Shown: positions 1 to 6,274 of the stretch, piece after piece | Layout of the letters: each line of letters starts with the position of its first letter | Position numbering within the stretch: the stretch's first letter is position 1 | Position numbers and translations under genes: made by a program | From: an uncultured Eubacteriales bacterium | GTDB lineage: Bacteria > Bacillota > Clostridia > UMGS1840 | Assembly: GCA_900555525.1 (NCBI GenBank) | Contig: USLP01000048.1 | Location: forward strand, 1-8,049 | Reading direction: 5' to 3' | Length of the DNA stretch: 8,049 bases | Notes under the pieces: generated by a model | What the model saw: the letters and a program-made list of their open reading frames with translations, nothing else | The model's database searches: none | What the model was told of the DNA's origin: nothing

Positions 1-959
1 TAGCCGGACAGGGGATTTTTGTTCAGCGCATTGCGGACAGCTTCACGGTTGGTATGCGTATAAATTTCGGTGGTATTGAGGTGTTCATGCCCCAGTACCT
101 CCTGCAAGGCTCTGACATCGACACCGCCGTATTTGTACATGAGCGTTGCCGCCGTATGCCGAAGCTTATGCGTGGTTATCCTCGTGGAATCCAAGCCTGC
201 TTTTTTGACAAGCTTTTTCACCGTATATTGTATACCGCCTACGGAAATTTCTTCGCCTCTGTCGGATAAAATAAGCTGTGTTATATCGGAACGCTTCGGC
301 TTTCTTACGTTCAGATAAGCGTCCAAAGCTTTCAGAGCGGCGGGATTTAAAAATAAAATCCGCTCCTTTTGACCCTTTCCCTTAATTAGCAGGGTATCTC
401 CCTTTATATCGTTTAAGTGAATATTTTTAAGCTCCGAAACACGCAGTCCGCAGTTTAAAAGTATTATAAGTATCAGAAAATCACGCTCTTTGTTTTCCCC
501 TTCGGGGGCTTGCAGGAGCGTTTTTGCTTCGTCGAGTTCCAGATATATCGGGAGCTGCTTGGGTATTTTCGGAAGCTGTAAATCCTTTACGATGTTTACG
601 TTTATAAGGTGCGCGTCATTGTCGAGATATTTATAAAAGGATTTTAGGGAAGAAAGCTTTCTTGCTCTGCTTTTTACGGAATTCCCCATTGACTTGCTCA
701 AAAACAGCAGATAATCGTAGACATCGGACAGAGAAACATCACGAATCAGCCCGATATCGGCATTTTTTACGGAAAGCTTTTTAATTTCCGAAATATCTTT
801 TATTCCTTTTTGCTTTGCGGTTATATACCGCAGAAACGTTTGCAGGTCATATGCGTACTCCTTGACCGTCAGTTCGGATTTGCCCTCGATTGTAAACTTA
901 TGGGAAAGATAATCCCGTATAAAAGAAGGCAGATTTTCAAAATCCTTCAATTTCTTCAC
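1..959 (-). CDS. Xer-family tyrosine recombinase (site-specific integrase), 3' end cut by window edge
   Basis: The minus strand is open from a GTG at 957-959 to the window edge: 319 codons plus the bases TA, so the stop or last codon lies one base outside. The N-terminal core-binding (SAM-like) domain spans about residues 8-115 (IRDYLSH..TIEGKSELTVKEYAYDLQTFLRYI). The catalytic domain covers about 135-319. All active-site residues of the family are visible: R173 (CGLRVSEL), K195 in the beta-hairpin (GKGQKER), H264 and R267 (THKLRHT), H291 (LGHEHL) and nucleophile Y300 (EIYTH). It should therefore cut and rejoin DNA through a 3'-phosphotyrosine. The length of about 320 residues fits chromosomal XerC/D-like proteins. 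The start is uncertain: GTG at 957-959 has AGGA only one base upstream, whereas TTG at 948-950 has AGGAAG with an 8-base spacer and may be the real start. It lies 7 or 16 bases after the glycosidase stop, so it is probably co-transcribed. No dif or att site is visible. Whether it resolves chromosome dimers or serves a mobile element cannot be told. Confidence 0.93.
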   Translation of the reverse strand, partial: MKKLKDFENLPSFIRDYLSHKFTIEGKSELTVKEYAYDLQTFLRYITAKQKGIKDISEIKKLSVKNADIGLIRDVSLSDVYDYLLFLSKSMGNSVKSRARKLSSLKSFYKYLDNDAHLINVNIVKDLQLPKIPKQLPIYLELDEAKTLLQAPEGENKERDFLILIILLNCGLRVSELKNIHLNDIKGDTLLIKGKGQKERILFLNPAALKALDAYLNVRKPKRSDITQLILSDRGEEISVGGIQYTVKKLVKKAGLDSTRITTHKLRHTAATLMYKYGGVDVRALQEVLGHEHLNTTEIYTHTNREAVRNALNKNPLSG

Positions 960-966
960 TTCCTGA

Positions 967-3090
967 TTAAATCTTTACGACTCTTGCGTAGCTTTCCTTT
1001 CCGTCGGAAAATACCTCGATAAGACCCAAAGGCGTTGGTATTGTTCCCTTTATCCATTTTAAACCGCACATATTCGGGTTGAAATCAAATTCCGAAAAGC
1101 CCGGAGCTTTTGGCGTTATTCCGAGGATTTTTGACGGCATTTGATAAGTCGGTGTAGCGCCCCATGCGTGAGAATAGTCCGAGCTTTTCATATCGAATGT
1201 TTCCTTGTAGCCTCCGTCCGCTTCGTCCGAAATACCTTTCCATTTATATAAGAGCTCCACTCCGTATTTATCGAAAAGTCCCGCTTTTGAAACGGCATTT
1301 AAAATAAAATGATAGAAATACGGCTGTGCCTGAATCAGCGACGTGTCGTTTATAACTTTTTCCATAATCGGCTTTAGATAATTCTTGTCCGCAATGCCGT
1401 AGAGCACGGCAAGAGAATTTGTATGCTGGCTGTAATATTCGCCCTCCGCATACGGAAGCCACGCTGTGGGTTCGTATTTTTTGTCGTTTTTTCCGTCAAT
1501 ATATAAGCCTTTTTCTTCATTGAAAAGATGGGCGTTAAAAGCTGTTTTTATTTTATCGGCGCATTTTTTATACAGCTTTGCGTTTACATCATCGCCCATA
1601 ACGGCACATATACGATTTCCGTTTATAAGTGCGCGGTACAAAAATGCGGTCATTGCGCCTTGCCCCAAAACCTTGGGAGGGTGATGAAGATTATAATCTC
1701 CGACGTTTACCCAATCGATAAACATATAGTTTGGCGCGTCCTCTATAATTCCCGATTTTCCTATATATGTAAGGAAACGTTTTAAAAGTATATGGAGTGC
1801 GTCCGCCGTTTCGTGAAAAATTTTGCCATCGCCCGAATACATATAGTAATCCCACAGCATTTCCGTCCAAAGCAGGCTGTAGCTTGTGTGAAACATTATG
1901 CCGTGTTTTTTAACAAGAAGTCTTGCGGTTCTGATAATATCAAGCCTTGTAAGCTTTGTTTCGCCAAAGGTATAATAATTTATAAGGCTTTCTATCATAT
2001 AGTCGCCCGTACAGCCGAGCGCCTCCTGGTGAAACGGTGAATCCATATGGTAAGACTGGCGGTTTATTTTTGTTATATGCTTTCCTTGATTAAAAAGCTT
2101 GTTCAAAAATTCATCATTGCACGAAAACGTTCCCGAATCACTGACGGGGTACTGCATTGTGTCCATTGTGATTTTAAGATGCGTCGGCGCTGCTATGCTC
2201 CTTGTGGTTACTCTTATATAACGTCCCGTTTGAAGAGCAAGCCCGTTATATGAAATTTTTCCGCTTGATAAAAGAAGCTCTTCCCTTACGATAAATCCCA
2301 AAATTTCTTCGTAATAAACGGAATATTCCTGGCGGTTTTCGTCCGCGGCTTTGAAATTAAGATAAAACGAATATACCTTTCCGAAATCAAGCGTAAATGT
2401 AACGGGGCAGCCCTCGCTTATAATAATTTCGCCGTCTTTTTCCATTATTCTGTCTTTGTAATATGTGTAGAGCTTTTTGTGCTTTAAATTTTTACATTCA
2501 AGATTATCGAGCGGTTTTTCTTCGGCGTGCCATATATCGCATATTTCATCAGATGTAAAAAGTTCGGTTTCTTTTTCTCCGCTGTCATATATCATTCCGC
2601 CGCTCTGTGCCTTTGTCGGATTGTGAAATTCTTTCGCAATACCGCTTTTCCAGGTTTTGTCGGTTTCGATAATTTCTTTTGTGTCGTCCGAATATTTAAG
2701 CGTAAGCTCTGCCGAAAGTCCGCCGTGTCCCATGGAATAGTCGGCTTGTACTGCTATTCCGAGACGTACGAAAACTTCTACGGTATTTTCACCCGTCTTT
2801 AAATACTCTGTTATATCCTCACGGTCAAAAAACCAGTAGCCGAGAGGCTCTTTGTTGCCGTAATCTCCTCCGACTTCGGCAGGACCTCGAAGAACAACCT
2901 GCCCGTTAATTTTGAGAAGATATTTTGTATCGGCTCTTATTTTTATTTGTGAGTCTGAAATTTCTTTTGAAATTTCAAGCTTTTTTACAAATTTACTCAC
3001 GCACGTTTCGTACTCATCTTTGCAAAAATTCGTATAACGGCATTTTTGGTAATTCGGAAAATTTTCTTTTGATAACCATATCCATTTCAT
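967..3090 (-). CDS. GH78-type alpha-L-rhamnosidase-like glycoside hydrolase, cytoplasmic
   Basis: This 707-residue protein resembles bacterial family 78 glycosidases, which release terminal alpha-L-rhamnose by inverting hydrolysis. The N-terminal beta-sandwich (about 1-155) has the typical MKWIW start, the pattern IRADTKYLLKINGQ (50-63) and DITEYLKTGENTVEV (92-106). A second beta region (about 225-310) leads into the alpha/alpha barrel from about 320 (FSCNDEFLNKLFNQG). Likely catalytic-loop residues are D350 and E356 in DSPFHQEALGCTGD, DWVN at 459-462, E630 in GGYKETF, and H641 and W643 in SHAWGATP. A C-terminal beta domain (about 660-707) contains GLKWIKGTIPTPLG. There is no signal peptide or membrane segment, so the substrate must be an imported glycoside or oligosaccharide. 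The ATG start has AAAGGA (3099-3104) eight bases upstream. It is 45 bases after the PHP gene and just before the recombinase gene. The acid-loop sequence differs from the textbook DCPxREKLGW form, so rhamnose specificity is inferred. Confidence 0.85.
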   Translation of the reverse strand: MKWIWLSKENFPNYQKCRYTNFCKDEYETCVSKFVKKLEISKEISDSQIKIRADTKYLLKINGQVVLRGPAEVGGDYGNKEPLGYWFFDREDITEYLKTGENTVEVFVRLGIAVQADYSMGHGGLSAELTLKYSDDTKEIIETDKTWKSGIAKEFHNPTKAQSGGMIYDSGEKETELFTSDEICDIWHAEEKPLDNLECKNLKHKKLYTYYKDRIMEKDGEIIISEGCPVTFTLDFGKVYSFYLNFKAADENRQEYSVYYEEILGFIVREELLLSSGKISYNGLALQTGRYIRVTTRSIAAPTHLKITMDTMQYPVSDSGTFSCNDEFLNKLFNQGKHITKINRQSYHMDSPFHQEALGCTGDYMIESLINYYTFGETKLTRLDIIRTARLLVKKHGIMFHTSYSLLWTEMLWDYYMYSGDGKIFHETADALHILLKRFLTYIGKSGIIEDAPNYMFIDWVNVGDYNLHHPPKVLGQGAMTAFLYRALINGNRICAVMGDDVNAKLYKKCADKIKTAFNAHLFNEEKGLYIDGKNDKKYEPTAWLPYAEGEYYSQHTNSLAVLYGIADKNYLKPIMEKVINDTSLIQAQPYFYHFILNAVSKAGLFDKYGVELLYKWKGISDEADGGYKETFDMKSSDYSHAWGATPTYQMPSKILGITPKAPGFSEFDFNPNMCGLKWIKGTIPTPLGLIEVFSDGKESYARVVKI

Positions 3091-3118
3091 AGCGTTTTTC
3101 CTTTCAAAATTAATTAAT

Positions 3119-3132
3119 ACGAAACGTTTGGT
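3119..3132. promoter_or_regulatory. Candidate LacI-family operator ahead of the glycosidase gene
   Basis: The 14-bp near-palindrome ACGAAACGTTTGGT has 12 of 14 positions in perfect dyad symmetry around a central CG, with the core AAACGTTT. LacI/GalR-family sugar regulators commonly bind such CG-centred cores. It fills the short gap between the PHP stop and the glycosidase Shine-Dalgarno site, beginning 28 bases upstream of the glycosidase ATG. I see no good -35/-10 pair next to it, so it could act as a roadblock inside the operon or be chance. No regulator gene is present in the window. Confidence 0.35.
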
Positions 3133-3135
3133 GAA

Positions 3136-3858
3136 TTAATACTGCCAGATTTTCTTTTCGGGCGAGTAGGGAATTACAACACAGCCGCCCAAAAGCATTA
3201 AATAATCCTTTGATTTTAATATTTCGGCAAACGAAAACGAATCCGACGGGAGCGTTTTTGCAAGCAAAAATCCCATTCCCTGGTGGTCTTTATGGTGAAA
3301 ATCCGTACCTGCGGTTATTATGAAATCTTCGTGTTTTTGCGCATATCTGTACGCAAGAGCAACTCTTGAATTATGACCGGGGTGCATATTGAAAACCTCG
3401 ATACCGTCCAAAAAGCTCGGGTCGGCAAGCTCCATATTGTTTCTGAAAGGGTGCGCCTGCAAAATTACGTTTTTATCGTCTTTCAGCGTTTTATAAAACG
3501 TTTCCAAATCGGTAGCAACATAGTCGTAAGCCTTTTTTACAAATTCTTCATCTATGCCGTAAACAAGATAATCGTTTTGGTTTTGGGGGAAGCGTATTTC
3601 CATGCCCAAAATGACTTTAATGCCGTACTTTTCGCCTGCGTCAAGCGTTTTATAAAAATCCGAAAGCCAGTATTTCACAGCTTCCTCTTTAGTCGGAGGG
3701 AGAATAGATCTGAAAAAATGATTTGTTATAACGACAGCGTCCGCGCCTGTTTCTTTGTAGTCTTTTATAAGCTCTTCGGGGAGTATTTCTCCGCAGGGGC
3801 TCACGGGTTTTGTATGGCAATGCGTATCAATTTTGTATTTGTATTCTGAAATGTTCAT
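3136..3858 (-). CDS. PHP-domain metal-dependent phosphoesterase
   Basis: The 240-residue protein has the PHP (polymerase and histidinol phosphatase) metal site: H13 and H15 in DTHCH, N46-H47 in VITNHF, E87 in LGMEIRF, H136 in LQAHPF, a further H159 in FNMHPGHNS, and D186 and H188 in GTDFHHKD. PHP enzymes hydrolyse phosphate esters using two or three metal ions in a TIM-like barrel. The natural substrate cannot be read from sequence. No other domain is fused, so it is neither a DNA polymerase nor obviously a histidinol phosphatase, and it appears cytoplasmic. I chose ATG at 3856-3858 because GGAGGG (3864-3869) sits five bases upstream and the conserved domain begins within ten residues. An in-frame ATG at 3916-3918 would only translate the palindrome and promoter. 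It is the first gene of the unit leading into the glycosidase and recombinase genes. Confidence 0.88.
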   Translation of the reverse strand: MNISEYKYKIDTHCHTKPVSPCGEILPEELIKDYKETGADAVVITNHFFRSILPPTKEEAVKYWLSDFYKTLDAGEKYGIKVILGMEIRFPQNQNDYLVYGIDEEFVKKAYDYVATDLETFYKTLKDDKNVILQAHPFRNNMELADPSFLDGIEVFNMHPGHNSRVALAYRYAQKHEDFIITAGTDFHHKDHQGMGFLLAKTLPSDSFSFAEILKSKDYLMLLGGCVVIPYSPEKKIWQY

Positions 3859-3878
3859 ATTATCCCTCCAAAAAATAC

Positions 3879-3918
3879 ATGTGCTATAATAACCGATATA
3901 TCGGTTATTATAGCACAT
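3879..3918. repeat. Perfect 40-bp palindrome overlapping the PHP-operon promoter (probable operator)
   Basis: Two 20-base arms are exact reverse complements around a centre between 3898 and 3899, with no unpaired loop. The outer ends read ATGTGC/GCACAT and the core is AACCGATATATCGGTT. On the minus strand it spans roughly -18 to +22 of the predicted start site, covering the -10 box, as expected for a dimeric repressor of the TetR, PadR, GntR or similar type. The regulator is not in the window. In read-through RNA from the upstream EF-G-like gene, the same sequence would fold into a long hairpin followed after three bases by T6 (3870-3875), so it may also act as a weak terminator. Confidence 0.8.
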
Positions 3919-3935
3919 ATTGCGTATTTTTTCAA
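3907..3935 (-). promoter_or_regulatory. Sigma-A promoter of the PHP-glycosidase-recombinase unit
   Basis: On the minus strand, TTGAAA (3930-3935) and TATAAT (3907-3912) are separated by exactly 17 bases, with an extended TGC just before the -10 box. Transcription should begin near 3900, close to the centre of the palindrome. This gives a leader of about 40 bases that carries GGAGGG and retains only one palindrome arm. The -35 box lies about 20 bases after the stop codon of the EF-G-like gene, so this unit has its own start. Confidence 0.82.
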
Positions 3936-3954
3936 TAGATTTTTCAAAAAAAGT

Positions 3955-6024
3955 TTAATCTTCTTCGTTTCTGACGTATTTGCTCGATTTGATAACCTCT
4001 GCGGCAACGTTTGCCGGAGCCTCCTCGTATCTCACAAAGTCAAACTCAAATTTACCGCGTCCCTGCGTCATGGAACGGAGGTCTACGGCATATTTTGTCA
4101 TTTCAGAAACGGGGATTTCGGCGTCAATCTGCTGAACCTTTTCGTTTATCGGGGTCATTCCCAAAACTCTGCCTCGTCTTTTGTTTATATCGCCGATTAT
4201 ATCGCCCGTGTATGCATTCGGAATTATAACCTTAAGCGTTCCGTACGGTTCCAAAATTACGGACTGACCCTGCTCCATTCCTTTTAGAAATGCCTTATGA
4301 GCCGCCGTTTTGAATGCCATTTCGGAGGAATCCACGGGGTGGTAAGAGCCGTCGAACAGCGTCGCTTTAAGTCCCACAACGGGGTAGCCTGCCAAAACGC
4401 CGTGAGCAACGCTTTCTCTTAAGCCTTTTTCAACTGCGGGGAAGTAGTTTTTCGGAACGCTTCCGCCGACAACACGCTCCTCAAATATAAGCTCGTCGCC
4501 GTCATACGGTTCAAACTCAATCCAGCAATGACCGTATTGTCCGTGTCCGCCCGACTGTTTCTTATGCTTGCCCTCAGCCGTAACCTTTTTCTTGATTTTT
4601 TCTCTGTAGGCAACGAGAGGTTCGGACAGACTGAATTCAACGTTATATCTGCTCTTTAGCTTGCTTAAAATTACCTCAAGATGCTGTTCTCCGATGCCGC
4701 AAAGTATGAATTGATGCGTTTCGGGATCGTTATAGAAACGTATTGTCGGATCTTCCTCCGCAAGCTTTGAAAGTCCGGAGCTGATTTTTTCGGCGTCGCC
4801 CTTGTCTTTTGTGGTAATTGCCATTTTTACATTAGGGGTCGGAAGTTTCGTTTCTTTGATCTTTATTCCGTCGTTTACGCTTGAAAGCGTATCGTTTGTT
4901 TTTGTAACGGTAAGCTTTGCGATGCAGCCTATATCGCCTGCTTTAAGCTCTTTAACCTCAACCTGTTTTTTACCTTTCATGATGAAAAGCTTTGAGATTT
5001 TTTCCTGTGCGTCCTTATTTATGTTATAAAGCATACAGTCGGGTTTCAAGGTTCCCGAAATAACTTTAAATACGGAAAGCTTTCCTACAAACGGGTCGGA
5101 GATAGTTTTGAATACGAAAAGCTTAACGGGTCCGTCTTCGTTGTATTCAACCTTGGTTTCTTCATTCGTATCGATTTTTATTGCTTTTTCGGGCGGAAGC
5201 TCGGAAACGGTCGGAAAATAGTCGACGATTGCGTTCAAAAGACCCTTTATTCCCATGCTTTTTATGCTCGAGCCGAACATAACGGGGGTGATTGTGCAGT
5301 CTCTTACGCCCTCTCTGATTGCGTTCATAATTTCTTCGGGAGTGAAATCCTCGCCCGAAAAATATTTTTCCATCAATTCCTCGCTTGTTTCCGCGATAGC
5401 CTCATACATGAGGTCTTTTGTTTCGGCGCAGGCTTCAAGCATAGTGTCCGTAAGCGGAATATTTTCCTTTGTCGCAAAGTCTCTCGCACGTTTATGTATA
5501 AGGTCGACATATCCCGTAACCTTGTTGTTTATCTGCAAAGGAACATAAAACGGCGCTACCGATTTTCCGAAGGTTTCCTTAAGGTCTGATACAACCTGGT
5601 TGTAGTTTGCGTTTTCGTCATCTATATCGTTTATGAATATGATTTTGGGCATATTCTTTCTTTCCGCATAATTCCAAGCGTTTTCACTTCCCACGCCTAT
5701 TCCGTTTCTGGCGCTTACAAGGATAATAACGCTGTCTGCGGCACGAAGTCCGCACGCCATTTCTCCCTCGAAGTCAAAAAATCCCGGTGTATCTATAATA
5801 TTGATTTTCGTATCCTTCCAAAAGCCGTATGCGATACCTGCCGAAATAGAAATACGTCTTTTGATTTCTTCGGGGTTATAATCCATAACGGTATTTCCGT
5901 CGGGTATCTGACCCAGCTTATCTATTTCCGCCGTCTCGAAAAGCATTGCCTCAGCGAGCGTCGTCTTACCGCATCCTCCGTGAGCGGCGAGCGCAATATT
6001 CCTTATGTTTCTGTCTGTTGCCAT
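3955..6024 (-). CDS. EF-G-like translation factor paralogue with degenerate GTPase motifs
   Basis: The 689-residue protein has the full EF-G layout. The G domain spans about 1-270, domain II about 295-395, and domain III about 400-470 (PTIRFYNDPETHQFILCGIGEQHLE). Domain IV (about 475-590) has GGHGQYGH, GGSVPKNYFPAVEKG and DGSYHPVDSSEMAFK, and domain V (about 595-689) has PNAYTGDIIGDINKRRG. The ribosome-facing tip is well kept. The nucleotide site is not: G1 reads AHGGCGKTT instead of AHIDAGKTT, switch I reads KRRISI instead of ERGITI, G3 is DTPGF with F82 where the catalytic His belongs, and G4 is NDID (132-135) instead of NKxD. This places it in the EF-G2/FusA2-like group rather than the housekeeping fusA. 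Some members of that group, such as Bacteroides EF-G2, are reported to lack GTPase activity. ATG at 6022-6024 is chosen for AAAGGA (6034-6039) nine bases upstream; in-frame ATGs further upstream lack a suitable site. It is divergent from rpoB. Whether a canonical fusA exists elsewhere cannot be seen here. Confidence 0.93.
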   Translation of the reverse strand: MATDRNIRNIALAAHGGCGKTTLAEAMLFETAEIDKLGQIPDGNTVMDYNPEEIKRRISISAGIAYGFWKDTKINIIDTPGFFDFEGEMACGLRAADSVIILVSARNGIGVGSENAWNYAERKNMPKIIFINDIDDENANYNQVVSDLKETFGKSVAPFYVPLQINNKVTGYVDLIHKRARDFATKENIPLTDTMLEACAETKDLMYEAIAETSEELMEKYFSGEDFTPEEIMNAIREGVRDCTITPVMFGSSIKSMGIKGLLNAIVDYFPTVSELPPEKAIKIDTNEETKVEYNEDGPVKLFVFKTISDPFVGKLSVFKVISGTLKPDCMLYNINKDAQEKISKLFIMKGKKQVEVKELKAGDIGCIAKLTVTKTNDTLSSVNDGIKIKETKLPTPNVKMAITTKDKGDAEKISSGLSKLAEEDPTIRFYNDPETHQFILCGIGEQHLEVILSKLKSRYNVEFSLSEPLVAYREKIKKKVTAEGKHKKQSGGHGQYGHCWIEFEPYDGDELIFEERVVGGSVPKNYFPAVEKGLRESVAHGVLAGYPVVGLKATLFDGSYHPVDSSEMAFKTAAHKAFLKGMEQGQSVILEPYGTLKVIIPNAYTGDIIGDINKRRGRVLGMTPINEKVQQIDAEIPVSEMTKYAVDLRSMTQGRGKFEFDFVRYEEAPANVAAEVIKSSKYVRNEED

Positions 6025-6066
6025 TTTTGTCATTCCTTTCTGTGAAAAAATTCGTTCTGTATATCT

Positions 6067-6095
6067 ATTATACAATATAACTCGGAAAAAATCAA
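6067..6095 (-). promoter_or_regulatory. Sigma-A promoter of the EF-G-like gene
   Basis: On the minus strand, TTGATT (6090-6095) and TATAAT (6067-6072) are 17 bases apart. Transcription would begin near 6060, giving a short leader of about 36 bases to the ATG at 6024. This also argues against the in-frame ATG at 6073-6075, which would lie inside the promoter. Confidence 0.8.
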
Positions 6096-6178
6096 CTAAA
6101 TTTTAAACAATTTTTTAAAAATTTAATGTATAAAATTAACAAAATTGCATTTATAATAAAAAAAATGCCCGAAAAAGC
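6096..6178. other. AT-rich spacer between divergent promoters
   Basis: These 83 bases contain only 13 G or C by hand count (about 16%). They lie directly upstream of the -35 boxes of both the EF-G-like gene and rpoB, the position of UP elements contacted by the RNA polymerase alpha subunits. A-tracts include 6158-6165 and T-tracts include 6111-6116. No ORF or strong hairpin is present. The UP-element role is inferred from position and composition only. Confidence 0.5.
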
Positions 6179-6207
6179 TTGACAAGAGCCTAAAGGAGTG
6201 ATAAAAT
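6179..6207 (+). promoter_or_regulatory. Consensus sigma-A promoter of rpoB
   Basis: TTGACA (6179-6184) and TAAAAT (6202-6207) are separated by 17 bases. This is a perfect -35 box and a -10 box one base off consensus. Transcription should begin near 6214, giving a leader of about 60 bases. The leader contains only a weak 5-bp stem (6236-6240 with 6248-6252) before the Shine-Dalgarno site. No L7/L12 or L10 gene precedes rpoB here, so this promoter appears to be its main local source of transcription. Confidence 0.85.
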
Positions 6208-6274
6208 GATATAACGCATTTTAATGGAATAGTGTTTCTGTTTATGTCAGAATATATTAGGAGAGGTGATTTTT

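Noticed and set aside
54..318. Short plus-strand ORFs over the recombinase gene
   Set aside because: They are antisense shadows of a clear tyrosine recombinase with all catalytic residues in the minus-strand frame.
3859..3918. Longer PHP reading frame beginning at ATG 3916-3918 (MCYNNRYIGYY...)
   Set aside because: The extra 20 codons translate the palindrome and lie mostly upstream of the predicted transcript start. The inner ATG at 3856-3858 has an ideal GGAGGG five bases upstream.
3879..3918. The palindrome as a dif-like Xer target or transposon end
   Set aside because: It does not show 11-bp Xer arms around a 6-bp centre, has no match to the TTATGTTAAAT-type arm, and no transposase or duplicated target is nearby. 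Its exact overlap with a promoter favours an operator.
3955..6024. Tet(M)-type ribosomal protection protein
   Set aside because: Those proteins keep the canonical AHVDAGKTT, DTPGH and NKxD motifs. Domain IV here (GGSVPKNYFPAVEKG, DGSYHPVDSSE) matches EF-G.
6025..6075. N-terminal extension of the EF-G-like protein (MYNRYTERIFSQKGMTK)
   Set aside because: ATG 6073-6075 lies upstream of the predicted transcript start and ATG 6031-6033 abuts the Shine-Dalgarno site. Family alignment begins at MATDRNIRN.
6195..6213. Shine-Dalgarno plus tiny ORF (AGGAGTGATAAAATG ATA TAA) that could be a leader peptide for rpoB
   Set aside because: It overlaps the spacer and -10 box of the rpoB promoter and would not be in the mRNA. 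It also encodes only Met-Ile.
6236..6252. Small inverted repeat TTCTG...CAGAA in the rpoB leader as a regulatory hairpin
   Set aside because: A 5-bp A/T-rich stem with a 7-base loop is too weak to support a riboswitch, L10 site or attenuator.
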